In this document: positions 40,539 to 49,070 of the stretch, in pieces | How the letters are laid out: each line of letters begins with the position of its first letter | How positions within the stretch are numbered: position 1 is the stretch's first letter | Assembly (NCBI RefSeq): GCF_901538265.1 | Contig: NZ_LR593886.1 | Span: forward strand, 3,208,843 to 3,272,842 | Length of the DNA: 64,000 nucleotides | From: Gemmata massiliana | GTDB lineage: Bacteria; Planctomycetota; Planctomycetia; Gemmatales; Gemmataceae | Direction of reading: 5' to 3' | The notes under the pieces: model-generated | Seen by the model: the letters and a program-made list of their open reading frames with translations, nothing else | Told to the model about the DNA's origin: nothing | The model's database searches: none | Made by a program: the position numbers and the translations under genes

Positions 40539-42233
40539 TTAACTTGACTCGCGCGCGGACACGTCCCGCACGGACGCCGCGACCAACTTCGTCGATTCCA
40601 GGGTGAGCGCGCTGAGCGAGATTTCGACCGCGAACTCGCGACCGTCCTTCCGCAACCCGCGGAGCGCCAGACCCGATCCCATCGGCCGGAAGCTCGACGC
40701 CGCGAAGAACTTCGCCACGTGTGACGGGTGCTTCTCGCGGAACCGGTGCGGGATGAGTAGTTCGATCGGCTGCCCCAACAGTTCCTCCCGCGTGTACCCG
40801 AACACGTTCTCTGCTTGACGGTTCGCGAGTGTAATGCGGCCCTCCGCGTTGATGAGCACGAGGGCATCGGGCGCGGATTGCAGCACACCCTCGAACAACT
40901 GCTGCGAGCGCTTCAAATCGGTGATGTCGCGCCCGACGAGGTAGAGTGAACGCTCCCGCGCGATCGGCGTGAGGTTCCAGGAAACCCACCGCGTGGTACC
41001 GTCCGCGTGTACGGCCCGGGACTCGAACGCGGCGGGTTGCTGATCCGTCCGGGCAGCTTCGAGGTTGTTGCCCACGGCGGGGCGGTCGTCTTCGTGGATG
41101 CGTTCGAGGAACGGGTGGCCGAGGAGCGCGTCGCGTGCGCAACCGAGGAGCGACGCCCACGCCGGGCCGACTTGCACGAGCCGCCCGTCCGCGTCGATGA
41201 TGGCGAGGAGGTCGAGCGAGAGCGCGAAGAACCGCTCGCGTTCTTCCTCCGCTTGCCGCCGCTCGGCGAGGTCACTCACCCACGCTCGGACGGCCCGGGC
41301 GAGGTGCTCGGCGGAGGCGTGCCGTTCCGACGGGACTTTCGCCAGCCCCTTCAGGCAAATCTCCTCCAGGGCGGTCGGGACATTTGGCGTGATTTCGCTC
41401 GGGGGCAAGGGCGCGCTCGACCGCACCTGTTTCAGTACCTCGACCGTGTTCGCGCCGGTGAACGGCGGTCGGCCGCACAGGATCTCGTAGAGCATCGCGC
41501 TCAGGCCGTAAACGTCGGCCGGCGGGCCGACCGCGTCGCTCTCCCCGGCCGCCTGTTCGGGGGACATGTACGCCGGCGTCCCCAAAATCTGCCCGGCGAC
41601 CGTCTCGTTTTGTGGGACCGCGTCCAGGTTCACTGCCTCCGCGGTCACTTCCGCCCGCCCGAACTGCTTCGCGAGCCCCCAATCGATCACGATCACCTCG
41701 CCGTAGTCCCCGAGGAGCACGTTGCCGGGTTTGATGTCGCGGTGAATGATGCCCCTGGAGTGCGCGTAGGCCACGGTGTTGCAGATGATGTCGAACGCAT
41801 TGAGGAGGCCGACGAGCGACTTCAGGTGCGATCCGCGTGCGTCGCGTGTGCGGTGGTGCTCGCGCACGGCTTCGGACAGCGTTCGCCCGCGGAGGAAGCG
41901 CATCGAGTAGTACGGCAGCCCGGTCACCTCGTCACAGCAAATCTCGTAGACCGGCACCACCCCCGGGTGGTCGAGCTGACCGGTGATGCGGGCCTCTCGC
42001 AGGAACCGCAGTTTCGCGAGTTCCGTGGGGGCGCGGTGGGTCTGGAGCTTCTTGACCGCGACGTCGCGGTCGAGGTTCAGGTCACGGGCCAGCCAGACCT
42101 CGCCGATGCCGCCGGCCGCGTGGAGGTCGCCGAGGACGTAACGGGGGCCGCTCTCACGAATCCGGAACGCGCCGGGATCAGCGCCCTCGTACCCCATCGT
42201 CCGCGCGAGTGGCGCCGTGCTCTCGGGATTCAT
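40539..42233 (-). CDS. Ser/Thr protein kinase with two C-terminal PAS domains
   Basis: A 564-residue protein from MNPESTAPLA. The kinase domain spans about 35-315: glycine loop GDLHAAGGIGEVWLARD, VAVKK (Lys61), HRDIKPGN (catalytic Asp166) and DWG at 184-186 in place of DFG, a common planctomycete variant, plus GTPAYMSPEQ. Two PAS domains follow, at about 335-440 (LDLLAIIDADGRLVQVGPAW) and 445-560 (PDALVLINAEGRITLANRQA). There is no histidine kinase or other output domain after them, so PAS sensing presumably controls the kinase. No membrane helix was seen, unlike most bacterial Ser/Thr kinases with exported sensors. Confidence 0.92.
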   Translation of the reverse strand: MNPESTAPLARTMGYEGADPGAFRIRESGPRYVLGDLHAAGGIGEVWLARDLNLDRDVAVKKLQTHRAPTELAKLRFLREARITGQLDHPGVVPVYEICCDEVTGLPYYSMRFLRGRTLSEAVREHHRTRDARGSHLKSLVGLLNAFDIICNTVAYAHSRGIIHRDIKPGNVLLGDYGEVIVIDWGLAKQFGRAEVTAEAVNLDAVPQNETVAGQILGTPAYMSPEQAAGESDAVGPPADVYGLSAMLYEILCGRPPFTGANTVEVLKQVRSSAPLPPSEITPNVPTALEEICLKGLAKVPSERHASAEHLARAVRAWVSDLAERRQAEEERERFFALSLDLLAIIDADGRLVQVGPAWASLLGCARDALLGHPFLERIHEDDRPAVGNNLEAARTDQQPAAFESRAVHADGTTRWVSWNLTPIARERSLYLVGRDITDLKRSQQLFEGVLQSAPDALVLINAEGRITLANRQAENVFGYTREELLGQPIELLIPHRFREKHPSHVAKFFAASSFRPMGSGLALRGLRKDGREFAVEISLSALTLESTKLVAASVRDVSARESS

Positions 42234-42295
42234 AGAGGTGACCACCGTTATCGGGCGAAAAGGAAGAGCCGCGGATAACGCGGATCAGACAGCAC

Positions 42296-43360
42296 TCATT
42301 TCCCTTTGGGCGGGGCCAAGAACTTGAACGGCTCGGCCTTCTCGAAGTTGGCCGTTTGGTCCCCGTCCACGTCTTTACCGACGAGAGTCAGTTTGCGCAC
42401 GCCCGATCCGTCCTTGAAATCGACCTTGTTCAACTTCACCCACAGCAGGCTGGGGCTCGCGGTGTCCTCGAAGTAGTAGACCCGGTTCTTGTGGTCGGAG
42501 ACGGTGCGCCAGATCGTGGACGAGATGTTCGGCTGTGCCTTCGTGCCGATGCCGCGGGGCACGCTCACGTTCCGCATGACGCTGAACACGCTGGCCACGG
42601 CCTCGCGCGGGTCCGCCGATTGCCGGCACGCATTGATGTAAAACGACGCCCGCGCGAACCGGTCCGCGGCGCGGTTGGTACCGGGCAGCATGACGGTCCC
42701 GCCGATCTGCTCCCAGTATTTGTTCAGCGCGAGTTGTTCGTCGTACACCGGCGAGTTCGTCATGACCTGGAATTTCTTGCCGTGGTGGACCACCAGTTTG
42801 CCCTTCAGGTACTCGAAGATGGCCGAGTCGCCGGTGGCGTCCGAGATCGAGAGGTGAACGGTCCCTTTGGCCCCGTTCGGCGCGTCCGTCGGCACGATCC
42901 GGAACTTCTCCTGCTTCAGCTCCGCGACGGCCTCTTCCACGGTGGCGAAGTTGTCGAGCACGTATTGCGTCCAGGCCGCGACGACCATCGGCGGCCGCTT
43001 GTCGTCGGCGGGCGGGTACTCGGATTCCGCCAGGTAGAGCAAGTTCGCGACCAGCCCCTTCTCGTTCATCCCGTCGGCGGCCCCGGCCTCGTACACGGAG
43101 GTGCCCACGCTGCCGTACTTGCTCGTCCACTCCACCGAACCCGGCCCGAGCGCGCCGTCCCGCCGCATGCCGCGCGGGAAGATCCACAAGTTCGACTGCA
43201 TGTCCTCGATCCAGTCCATCGAGCGGCCCGTCACCACTTGGCTCTCTTTGCCGAAGTAGACGGCCCGCGTACACGCATCGGCGCGCGGGTGCATCGCCAC
43301 CGCGAGGGCGGCGATCAGAAGAGCAACCACTCCGAATCGGGTTCGCGTCGCGTGCGGCAT
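42296..43360 (-). CDS. Exported choloylglycine hydrolase/penicillin V acylase-family Ntn hydrolase
   Basis: A 354-residue protein. AAGGAG lies seven bases before ATG 43360. The signal peptide ends ...MHPRADA and is followed directly by Cys30 (ACTRAVYFGKESQVVTGRSM), so cleavage would create the N-terminal nucleophile. SMDW at about 47-50, the Asn/Tyr segment MTNSPVYDEQLALNKYWEQI and a late Arg region fit linear amide C-N hydrolases (PF02275). The substrate is unknown: bile acid amides are unlikely in this organism; N-acyl homoserine lactones or other amides are possible. It is a single gene. Confidence 0.88.
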   Translation of the reverse strand: MPHATRTRFGVVALLIAALAVAMHPRADACTRAVYFGKESQVVTGRSMDWIEDMQSNLWIFPRGMRRDGALGPGSVEWTSKYGSVGTSVYEAGAADGMNEKGLVANLLYLAESEYPPADDKRPPMVVAAWTQYVLDNFATVEEAVAELKQEKFRIVPTDAPNGAKGTVHLSISDATGDSAIFEYLKGKLVVHHGKKFQVMTNSPVYDEQLALNKYWEQIGGTVMLPGTNRAADRFARASFYINACRQSADPREAVASVFSVMRNVSVPRGIGTKAQPNISSTIWRTVSDHKNRVYYFEDTASPSLLWVKLNKVDFKDGSGVRKLTLVGKDVDGDQTANFEKAEPFKFLAPPKGK

Positions 43361-43726
43361 CGTGAATCTCCTTGGGGTGTAGGCATTGTCCGCAATTACA
43401 AGAGAGTGCAAGGCCCTTTGCCGCTTTTTCGCCGACCTCGGTGAGTGCTCGCGTAACTCGAACTCGTTATCTTGTGGTCGGTGAAGTTCTTGGCGGTGTG
43501 GGCTCCGGGCTCGCCGAAGTACACGTTGCGATGCCAAGCGGTCGGAGGGGAACCGGCAAAGAAGACGGGCAAATCCCGGAGGCGTGCCACGGGCGCGTTC
43601 AGGGTAACTCGGCCGGGTACCGCGGCATTGGGCAACTTGTCGGAGACAGTATTTCGCTACAGTTGCAAGAGCGAACGATTCAGGCGCACGGCTCGAACGA
43701 TGGGCAACACCGGGGAAGAGAAGATC

Positions 43727-44254
43727 ATGGTAACCATTCGGATCGCCGACGCGGGTGACGCGGGCGCGTTGGCGGAGTTGGGCCGGCGGACGTTTCACGA
43801 CACGTTCGCGGTCTACAACCGCCCGGAAGATATGGACGCCTATATGAACGAGGCGTTCAACGCCGAGCGGATCAGCGCGGAGATCCTGGAGCCGGGTGCC
43901 GTCTACCTTGTGGCCGGGGAGCCCCCGAAGGTGATCGGCTTCGCGCGGGTCGTTTCAGTTGCTCCGCCCGCGTGTATCACGGGGCCGGCCCCGGTGCGGT
44001 TGGCCAAGCTGTACGTTTCCACGGATGCCATTGGTTCGGGCGTCGGGGCGGCACTGATGCGGGCCAGCATCGAGTGGGCGAGCAACGCAGGTCACAAGAC
44101 CCTGTGGTTGGGCGTGTGGGAGCACAACCACCGCGCCAAAGCGTTTTACGCGCGCTGGGGATTCGTGCCGGTAGGGGTCGAAACGTTTCGCCTCGGGAGC
44201 GACGACCAGTCCGACGTGTTGATGCAACTCATATTGAGCGAGAGGGCCGGATGA
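43727..44254 (+). CDS. GNAT-family N-acetyltransferase
   Basis: A 175-residue protein from MVTIRIADAGDAGALAELGR. RLAKLYVSTDAIGSGVGAAL, then MRASIEWAS, is the acetyl-CoA-binding motif A, and NHRAKAFYARWGFVPVG is motif B. Substrate unknown; the group includes acetylators of proteins, polyamines and antibiotics. The nearer of two in-frame ATGs is used, with GAAGAGAAG upstream. Its TGA overlaps the ATG of the next gene (ATGA), so both are expressed together. Confidence 0.87.
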   Translation: MVTIRIADAGDAGALAELGRRTFHDTFAVYNRPEDMDAYMNEAFNAERISAEILEPGAVYLVAGEPPKVIGFARVVSVAPPACITGPAPVRLAKLYVSTDAIGSGVGAALMRASIEWASNAGHKTLWLGVWEHNHRAKAFYARWGFVPVGVETFRLGSDDQSDVLMQLILSERAG

Positions 44255-44676
44255 CGAAGTTCCAACTGGTGTCGATGGGCCTGGCGGTGGTCGGGGCGGT
44301 GTCGTATCACCTGTCGCAGAAGTCCGTGCCGAAGGACGCCAGCCCGTTGGTCGTCCTTTTTCATGCGTACCTGATCGCTTCGGCCTTATGTTTGGTCATT
44401 GTGCTGCTCACCGGAGGCGCGCAAGAGCGAGCGGAGTTGCTGCGTCCGCGCCCGGTATCGCTCGCACTCGGTGTGTGCGTGCTGGCAATCGAAGTGGGTG
44501 TATTGCTCGTCTACCGAAGCGGCTGGCCGGTGGGCCGTGCCGCGCTGATTAGCACGCTCGCAGCGACCGCGGTTCTGCTCCCGGTCGGGTACTGGTTTTT
44601 CGACGAATCCCTTCCGCTGCTCAAGGTCGCGGGGCTGCTGGTGTGTTTGGTGGGTACCGTTCTACTGTGCTGGTAA
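44251..44676 (+). CDS. EamA-like half transporter
   Basis: A 141-residue membrane protein with about five helices (FQLVSMGLAVVGAVSYHLS, LVVLFHAYLIASALCLVIVL, PVSLALGVCVLAIEVGVLLV, ALISTLAATAVLLPVGYWFF, LPLLKVAGLLVCLVGTVLL). GYWFFDESLPLLKVAGLLVC is typical of the second half of an EamA unit of drug/metabolite transporters, and the length matches one five-helix unit. Such halves work as dimers. It starts within the stop codon of the GNAT gene, which suggests they handle a common compound. The direction of transport is unknown. Confidence 0.8.
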   Translation: MTKFQLVSMGLAVVGAVSYHLSQKSVPKDASPLVVLFHAYLIASALCLVIVLLTGGAQERAELLRPRPVSLALGVCVLAIEVGVLLVYRSGWPVGRAALISTLAATAVLLPVGYWFFDESLPLLKVAGLLVCLVGTVLLCW

Positions 44677-44679
44677 CGG

Positions 44680-44762
44680 CTGAGTTCGGCGCGCCCGACC
44701 TCGATGAGGGCCGCGCGCACCTCGAAATGGTTCCGGTATTCAACGCCGTCCGGTTCGCGCAG
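44680..44762 (-). pseudogene. Fragment resembling the 3' coding end of ygiQ (copy a)
   Basis: On the minus strand it reads REPDGVEYRNHFEVRAALIE, then VGRAELSRY. The ygiQ gene at 50902-52947 reads KPENYFEVREALIKAGRAEL at its end. No start codon or rest of the gene is present. It sits between the EamA-like and YebC genes. It also resembles the short repeated intergenic families annotated as DUF1589 in planctomycetes, from memory. Confidence 0.6.
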
Positions 44763-44797
44763 CCCACAACGCATCACTCACGGAACCCACCGAACGT

Positions 44798-45517
44798 TCA
44801 CGAAAGGGAGACGTTGTGGTAAACGTCCTGCACGTCATCGCAATCGTTTAGCATGCCCAGGAATTTCTCGAACAGGGCCAGTTCATCCCCGCTGAGCTGT
44901 TTTGTTTCCTTCGGAAGGAACGTGATTTCTTGGACTTCAAACTCGAGGCCCGGGAACGCTTCGTGCAACGCGGTTTTGGCTTTGTAGAACTCGGCGGGAG
45001 GAGCGAAGACCGTAACGGTGCCGTCCTTGCTTTCGATCTCTTCGACGGCGACGTCCGCCGCGAACATGGCTTCCAGCACTTTCTCTTCGTTGCTACCAGC
45101 GAAGGAAATTACGGCCAAATGATCGAACAGCATCACCACAGACCCGCTGGCCGACAGTTTGGAACCGGTCTTGGTGAAGCAACTGCGAACGTCGGAGATC
45201 GTGCGCGTATTGTTGTCGGTCAAGCAGTCGATGATGACGAGCGAGCCGCCGGGACCGAAGCCCTCGTAACGCGCCGTCTGGTAGCTCTCCCCCCCCGCGC
45301 CCGCGGCTTTCTGAATCGCCTTTTCAATCACGTGGCTCGGCACGTTGTCGCGCTTGGCTCGGTCAATGATGCTGCGCAGAACCGGATTGGCGTGCGGGTC
45401 GGGCACGCCGTTCTTGGCCGCCACGTACAGTTGTTTGCTGTACTTGGAATAGACCTTCGAGTTTTGTGCGGCGGTCTTGAAGATCGAGTATTTGCGCTTC
45501 TCGAAAATTCGTCCCAT
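44798..45517 (-). CDS. YebC/PmpR-family protein
   Basis: A 239-residue protein from MGRIFEKRKYSIFKTAAQNS. The ATG at 45517 has GGGAG about seven bases upstream. Family blocks include NPVLRSIIDRAKRDNVPSHV, YEGFGPGGSLVIIDCLTDNN (the central acidic-pocket domain) and SGSVVMLFDHLAVIS. YebC proteins bind DNA or RNA; recent work links the family to translation of proline-rich or difficult sequences, while PmpR acts as a transcription regulator. The N-terminal KYSIFKTAAQNSKVY is closer to the YeeN type than to E. coli YebC. Confidence 0.92.
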   Translation of the reverse strand: MGRIFEKRKYSIFKTAAQNSKVYSKYSKQLYVAAKNGVPDPHANPVLRSIIDRAKRDNVPSHVIEKAIQKAAGAGGESYQTARYEGFGPGGSLVIIDCLTDNNTRTISDVRSCFTKTGSKLSASGSVVMLFDHLAVISFAGSNEEKVLEAMFAADVAVEEIESKDGTVTVFAPPAEFYKAKTALHEAFPGLEFEVQEITFLPKETKQLSGDELALFEKFLGMLNDCDDVQDVYHNVSLS

Positions 45518-45648
45518 ATGAAGTCTCCCTCTCCACGTTTTCAAGGAGCCGGTTCGCGGGGCGCTCGGGTGGTGGTGCTCGTTGCTGTCGGCCGCGTTCG
45601 CTCGCTTGCGACTGCTTCCTTCGCTGAATGGTGCGGTATCGATCCCTC

Positions 45649-45930
45649 TCAGTCGCCGATCAAATCCGTTTGCTTTGCCTGAATCAATGCTTGCCGCACC
45701 GCAAAGTAGTTCCCGGGTTTAAAATACCGAATCACGAGCCTTTTTCCCCTGCCGTTGCTGCGGTTTGCGTCCGGGCCGGTAGCCCTGTTTTTGACCGGCA
45801 GCGGGCTGGGGCGCTCGCCGGCGAGTTCACCCCTGCGGTGTTGGCGGGGATCAGCCCGTTGCACCCGCCCGCGGTCCGCTCTGGTGGGTGCCTCGCGTAC
45901 CTCGAAATAGTTCCGACTGCTTTGATGGTT
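45649..45930 (-). pseudogene. Two joined fragments resembling the 3' end of ygiQ (copies b and c)
   Basis: About 45742-45930 matches the tail of ygiQ (50905-51170), for example ggggcgctcgccggcg, cccgttgcacccgcc and cctcgaaatagttc in the same order. Relative to ygiQ it has an internal deletion of about 85 bases and frameshifts. Immediately after it on the minus strand, 45649-45741 reads IRYFKPGNYFAVRQALIQAK, then QTDLIGD and stop, another ygiQ-like end. The AraC gene stops inside the first fragment. Confidence 0.72.
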
Positions 45931-46816
45931 GAGGCTTGGCTTTGAGGGCGGCCACATCTCGCCGGGGTGATTCACCGAACAGCCGGCGGTACTCGCGGCT
46001 GAACTGGGACGGGCTCTCGTATCCGACCCGAAGTGCCGCCCCCGCTGCGTCCAGTCCCTCGCCGAGCATTAGTCGCCGCGCTTCCTGTAGGCGCAACTGC
46101 TTCTGGTACTGAAGCGGACTCAAGCCCGTCACCGCTTTGAAGTGCTGGTGGAACCCCGACAGGCTCATCTGTGCTTGCCGGGCCAGTGCTTCGCCGGGGA
46201 GCGGGTCCGCGAAGTGGTCCCGCAGCCACCGGATTGCGCGGGCGATCTGCTGGGCCGGTGCCCCGGTTGTGGCGATCTGCCTCAGTCGCGCCCCTTGCGG
46301 GCCGATGAGCACTCGAAAAGTGATTTCCCGGAGCACGAGCGGGGCCAGCGGCCCAAGGGTGTGCGGCGAATCGAGGAGGGACACGAGCCGGCCGACTGCG
46401 TCCAGAAGCTGCGGCTCGACCGGACTCACTTCGACCCCTCGTGCGGGCGGACCGGGGGACCGGGCGTCCGGACATTCGGCTAGCAGTTCGCCGACCACCG
46501 ACGGGTCGAGTGAGAGACGCACCGCCAGGCACGGCCGGGTGGGTGTTGCTTCGACCACTCGCGCGGAGATCGGCAGGTCGACCGACACGAGCAGCGCGTG
46601 GGCGGGGTCGTAGCGGTACACCTCGCCCGCGAGGAACACCTCTTTCGCGCCCTGCGCAACGATGCACAGTGAGGGATCGACCACGAGGGCGTTGGGGACA
46701 GTCGGTTCCGGGAGCCGGGCAATAATCAACCCGGGTATGGCCGTGCGGCACACGCCGTCTGATGGTGCGTGCCGCTCGATCGCGGCCACCAGTCTGGCCA
46801 ACTCGTCCGTTGCCAT
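45851..46816 (-). CDS. AraC-family transcription regulator
   Basis: A 321-residue protein. The N-terminal part (VDPSLCIVAQGAKEVFLAGE, then VYRYDPAHALLVSVDLPISA) is the AraC_N-type cupin domain. Two helix-turn-helix units at about 205-295 include LARQAQMSLSGFHQHFKAVT and ALRVGYESPSQFSREYRRLF. The start at 46816 is the first Met of the family-like sequence. The last 25 or so residues (SKQSELFRGTRGTHQSGPRA) do not belong to the family and are read from a ygiQ-like remnant. It is divergent from the propeller gene, a possible target. Confidence 0.88.
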   Translation of the reverse strand: MATDELARLVAAIERHAPSDGVCRTAIPGLIIARLPEPTVPNALVVDPSLCIVAQGAKEVFLAGEVYRYDPAHALLVSVDLPISARVVEATPTRPCLAVRLSLDPSVVGELLAECPDARSPGPPARGVEVSPVEPQLLDAVGRLVSLLDSPHTLGPLAPLVLREITFRVLIGPQGARLRQIATTGAPAQQIARAIRWLRDHFADPLPGEALARQAQMSLSGFHQHFKAVTGLSPLQYQKQLRLQEARRLMLGEGLDAAGAALRVGYESPSQFSREYRRLFGESPRRDVAALKAKPQPSKQSELFRGTRGTHQSGPRAGATG

Positions 46817-47094
46817 GTCCGCCCTCCCGACCGATGGCCCGTTCACTCACAGTCTACCCGCAACGAACGTTCACACTCACGGGCACCTCCAAAGTTTTTG
46901 GAAGATTAGGCAAGAACTTTAGACGAACCGGTTACCGGCCTCTTGAGGGGCCGGATTACCATTCTTTGTCTTTGGTGGGTTTGGTTTCCGGAAACCGCTC
47001 GGCTTCCCGTTCGGGAGAGTGGTCGATCTCGGTGTTCCGATGCGCCCGCAGGTACGGGGCGAGCTTTTCAGACGGTCACTCGGGGAACTCATTT

Positions 47095-48426
47095 ATGACG
47101 TTTCGTCTTGCACTCTTCGCCTCGGCACTGTTCAGCGGCACGGCGGCGACGGCCGCCGACTGGCCCGGGTTCCGAGGTCCGAACCGCGACGGCGTGTGTA
47201 CCGAAACCGGGTTGCTCAAAGCCTGGCCCGAGGGTGGCCCCAAGCAGCTCTGGACCGCGAAGAACCTGGGCCTTGGTTGGGGTACGCCGTCGTTCGCCGA
47301 CGGGGTCATCTACGGCGTCGGATCGAAGGACGGTAAGGACGGCGTTTGGGCGCTGAAGGAGGCGGACGGCTCCGAGCTGTGGTTCCGCCCGTTCGCGCCC
47401 TCGGCCAGCGGCCTGTTCCCGCAATCGAACGGCCCCGCCAGCACGCCCACCGTTCACAACGGCAAATTGTACACCGTGAGCGCCGACGGTACGGTGTCGT
47501 GCCTGAGTGCGAAGGACGGCAAGGAACTGTGGTCGAAGAGCTACGTGAAGGACTTCGGCGGGTCGGTCGGCAGCAAGGACGGTGTCGCTTGGGGGTACAG
47601 CGACTCGGTGCTGGCCGACGGGGACAAGATCATTTGCACCCCGGCGGCGAAGGGGGCGGCGCTGGTCGCGCTCAAGGCCGACACCGGCGAGACCGTGTGG
47701 AAGGCCGACGCGGGTCCGATCGGGGCTCCCAACAGTCGGGGGTTCATGCCCGGTCAGGGGTACTCGTCGCCGGTCAAGGCGACGATTGGCGGGGTGGCCC
47801 AGTACCTCGTTCTCCTCGGCAACGGCTCCGGGCTCGTCGGGGTCCACACCGATAGCGGGAAGGTGCTGTGGCAGTATAAGGGGACCGCGGCCACCGGTGG
47901 GATCGCGCAGATCCCGATGCCGGTCGTCAAGGACGACCGCGTGTGGGTGTCGTGCAGTTACGCCGGCGGCGCGGCCCTGCTTCAAATCGCGTCGAAGGGG
48001 AAGGACGAGTTCGAGGTCAAGGAGATCAAGACGTACAAGAAACCGCAGCTCAACAACCACCACGGCGGTATGGTGCTGGTCGACGGGCACGTCTACTTCG
48101 GGCACGACCAGAACGGCGGGAGCCCGGTGTGCGTCGACTTCAACACGGGCGAGATCAAGTGGGGGCCGGAGAAATCGCCGGGCGGCGGGCAGAAGTCCGC
48201 GGCCGTGCTCTTCGCCGACGGGCGCCTGTACTTCCGGTACGAGAACGGCGTCTTGGTGCTCATCGAGGCGGACCCGAAGGAGCTGAAGGTGGTGTCGTCG
48301 TTCAAGCTCCCCGCGGCCGACCAGCGGTCGCACTCGCAGAGTTGGCCGCACCCGGTCGTCGTCAACGGCAAGCTCTACATCCGCGACCAGACCGTAATGT
48401 ACTGCTACGACGTGAAGGCGAAGTAG
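47095..48426 (+). CDS. Exported PQQ-type beta-propeller protein
   Basis: A 443-residue protein with a signal peptide (MTFRLALFASALFSGTAATA). DWPGFRGPNRDGVCTETGLL is the stock opening of planctomycete outer-membrane BamB/PQQ-like propellers. Repeats of the form DGKELW and DSGKVLWQYK recur about every 45-60 residues, with ALKADTGETVWKADAG, so a PQQ-like eight-bladed propeller is likely. These proteins mostly serve as binding scaffolds; a quinoprotein dehydrogenase active site is not evident. GGGGAA is upstream of the ATG. The AraC gene is divergent, about 280 bases away. Confidence 0.88.
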   Translation: MTFRLALFASALFSGTAATAADWPGFRGPNRDGVCTETGLLKAWPEGGPKQLWTAKNLGLGWGTPSFADGVIYGVGSKDGKDGVWALKEADGSELWFRPFAPSASGLFPQSNGPASTPTVHNGKLYTVSADGTVSCLSAKDGKELWSKSYVKDFGGSVGSKDGVAWGYSDSVLADGDKIICTPAAKGAALVALKADTGETVWKADAGPIGAPNSRGFMPGQGYSSPVKATIGGVAQYLVLLGNGSGLVGVHTDSGKVLWQYKGTAATGGIAQIPMPVVKDDRVWVSCSYAGGAALLQIASKGKDEFEVKEIKTYKKPQLNNHHGGMVLVDGHVYFGHDQNGGSPVCVDFNTGEIKWGPEKSPGGGQKSAAVLFADGRLYFRYENGVLVLIEADPKELKVVSSFKLPAADQRSHSQSWPHPVVVNGKLYIRDQTVMYCYDVKAK

Positions 48427-48496
48427 CCCCCATTAGGGCCGTTCACTGCGCCGACCGGGTCCGCAACGTGGCCACAGTGGACCGGGTTCGCTCCTG

Positions 48497-48532
48497 ACGG
48501 TGTGGCGGGCATGAGCCCGTTGTACCCGCCGA
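48497..48532 (-). repeat. Short fragment resembling ygiQ 3' sequence (copy d)
   Basis: The text tgtggcgggcatgagcccgt then tgtacccgccgag is close to gtgttggcggggatcagccc then gttgcacccgcc in copy c and to tgcggggatgagtccgttgc in ygiQ. It lies between the propeller gene and a leftward orphan gene. The match is short and weaker than the others. Confidence 0.5.
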
Positions 48533-48550
48533 GCGAACTCCAAGGGTTTC

Positions 48551-49057
48551 TCACCACCCGATGCTTCCGAAGCCCCAGCCGTCGCCGGATACCGCATCGG
48601 CCGGCACCGGCTCGCGGCCGTGCTTCGCCACGAACGCCTTCCGCTGCTTCTCCGCCTCGGCGTACACGCGGGCGAGGGTGGTGTGGTCCTTGCCGTCCTT
48701 CACTCCGCGGTGTTCGTACAGTGCGTAGTCGATCTCCGGCAGCACGTCGAACGTCGCGTACACCAAGTCACACATGCGGTCGAAGGTGATGGCTCCGGTG
48801 ATCCGCACCGCGCCCGACGGGCGGGGCGGCGCGAACGGCGGCGGTCTGCCGACGAAGAACCGGCCGACTTTCGCGAACACGTCCGCCGGGGCGGTCGCCG
48901 CTTCTTTGTACGAGCGCCCCTCGTGGTAGTAGCCGGGCAGGTTCTTCCAAAATGTGAGCGTCAGCCCGGGCCACGCGGCCGCGACCGCAGCCCGGGCCTC
49001 GGCGTGGGTCATGCCCGGGCGCAACACGACGGCCTTCCTCGGTTTTGCGGCACCCAT
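48551..49057 (-). CDS. Orphan protein, 168 residues
   Basis: A basic N-terminus (MGAAKPRKAVVLRPGMTHAE) leads to a compact alpha/beta protein with FWKNLPGYYHEGRSYKEAAT, a DRMCDLVYATFDVLPEIDYA segment and a C-terminal YAEAEKQRKAFVAKHGREPV. GGAGG is well placed before the ATG. I do not recognise the family. It is 13 bases downstream of another small leftward gene, so the two form a unit. Confidence 0.62.
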   Translation of the reverse strand: MGAAKPRKAVVLRPGMTHAEARAAVAAAWPGLTLTFWKNLPGYYHEGRSYKEAATAPADVFAKVGRFFVGRPPPFAPPRPSGAVRITGAITFDRMCDLVYATFDVLPEIDYALYEHRGVKDGKDHTTLARVYAEAEKQRKAFVAKHGREPVPADAVSGDGWGFGSIGW

Positions 49058-49070
49058 GTTCCCTCCATAG

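Noticed and set aside
45649-45975. Leftward 108-residue open frame as a gene
   Set aside because: It switches between ygiQ-like pieces in different frames and overlaps the AraC gene; better read as joined remnants.
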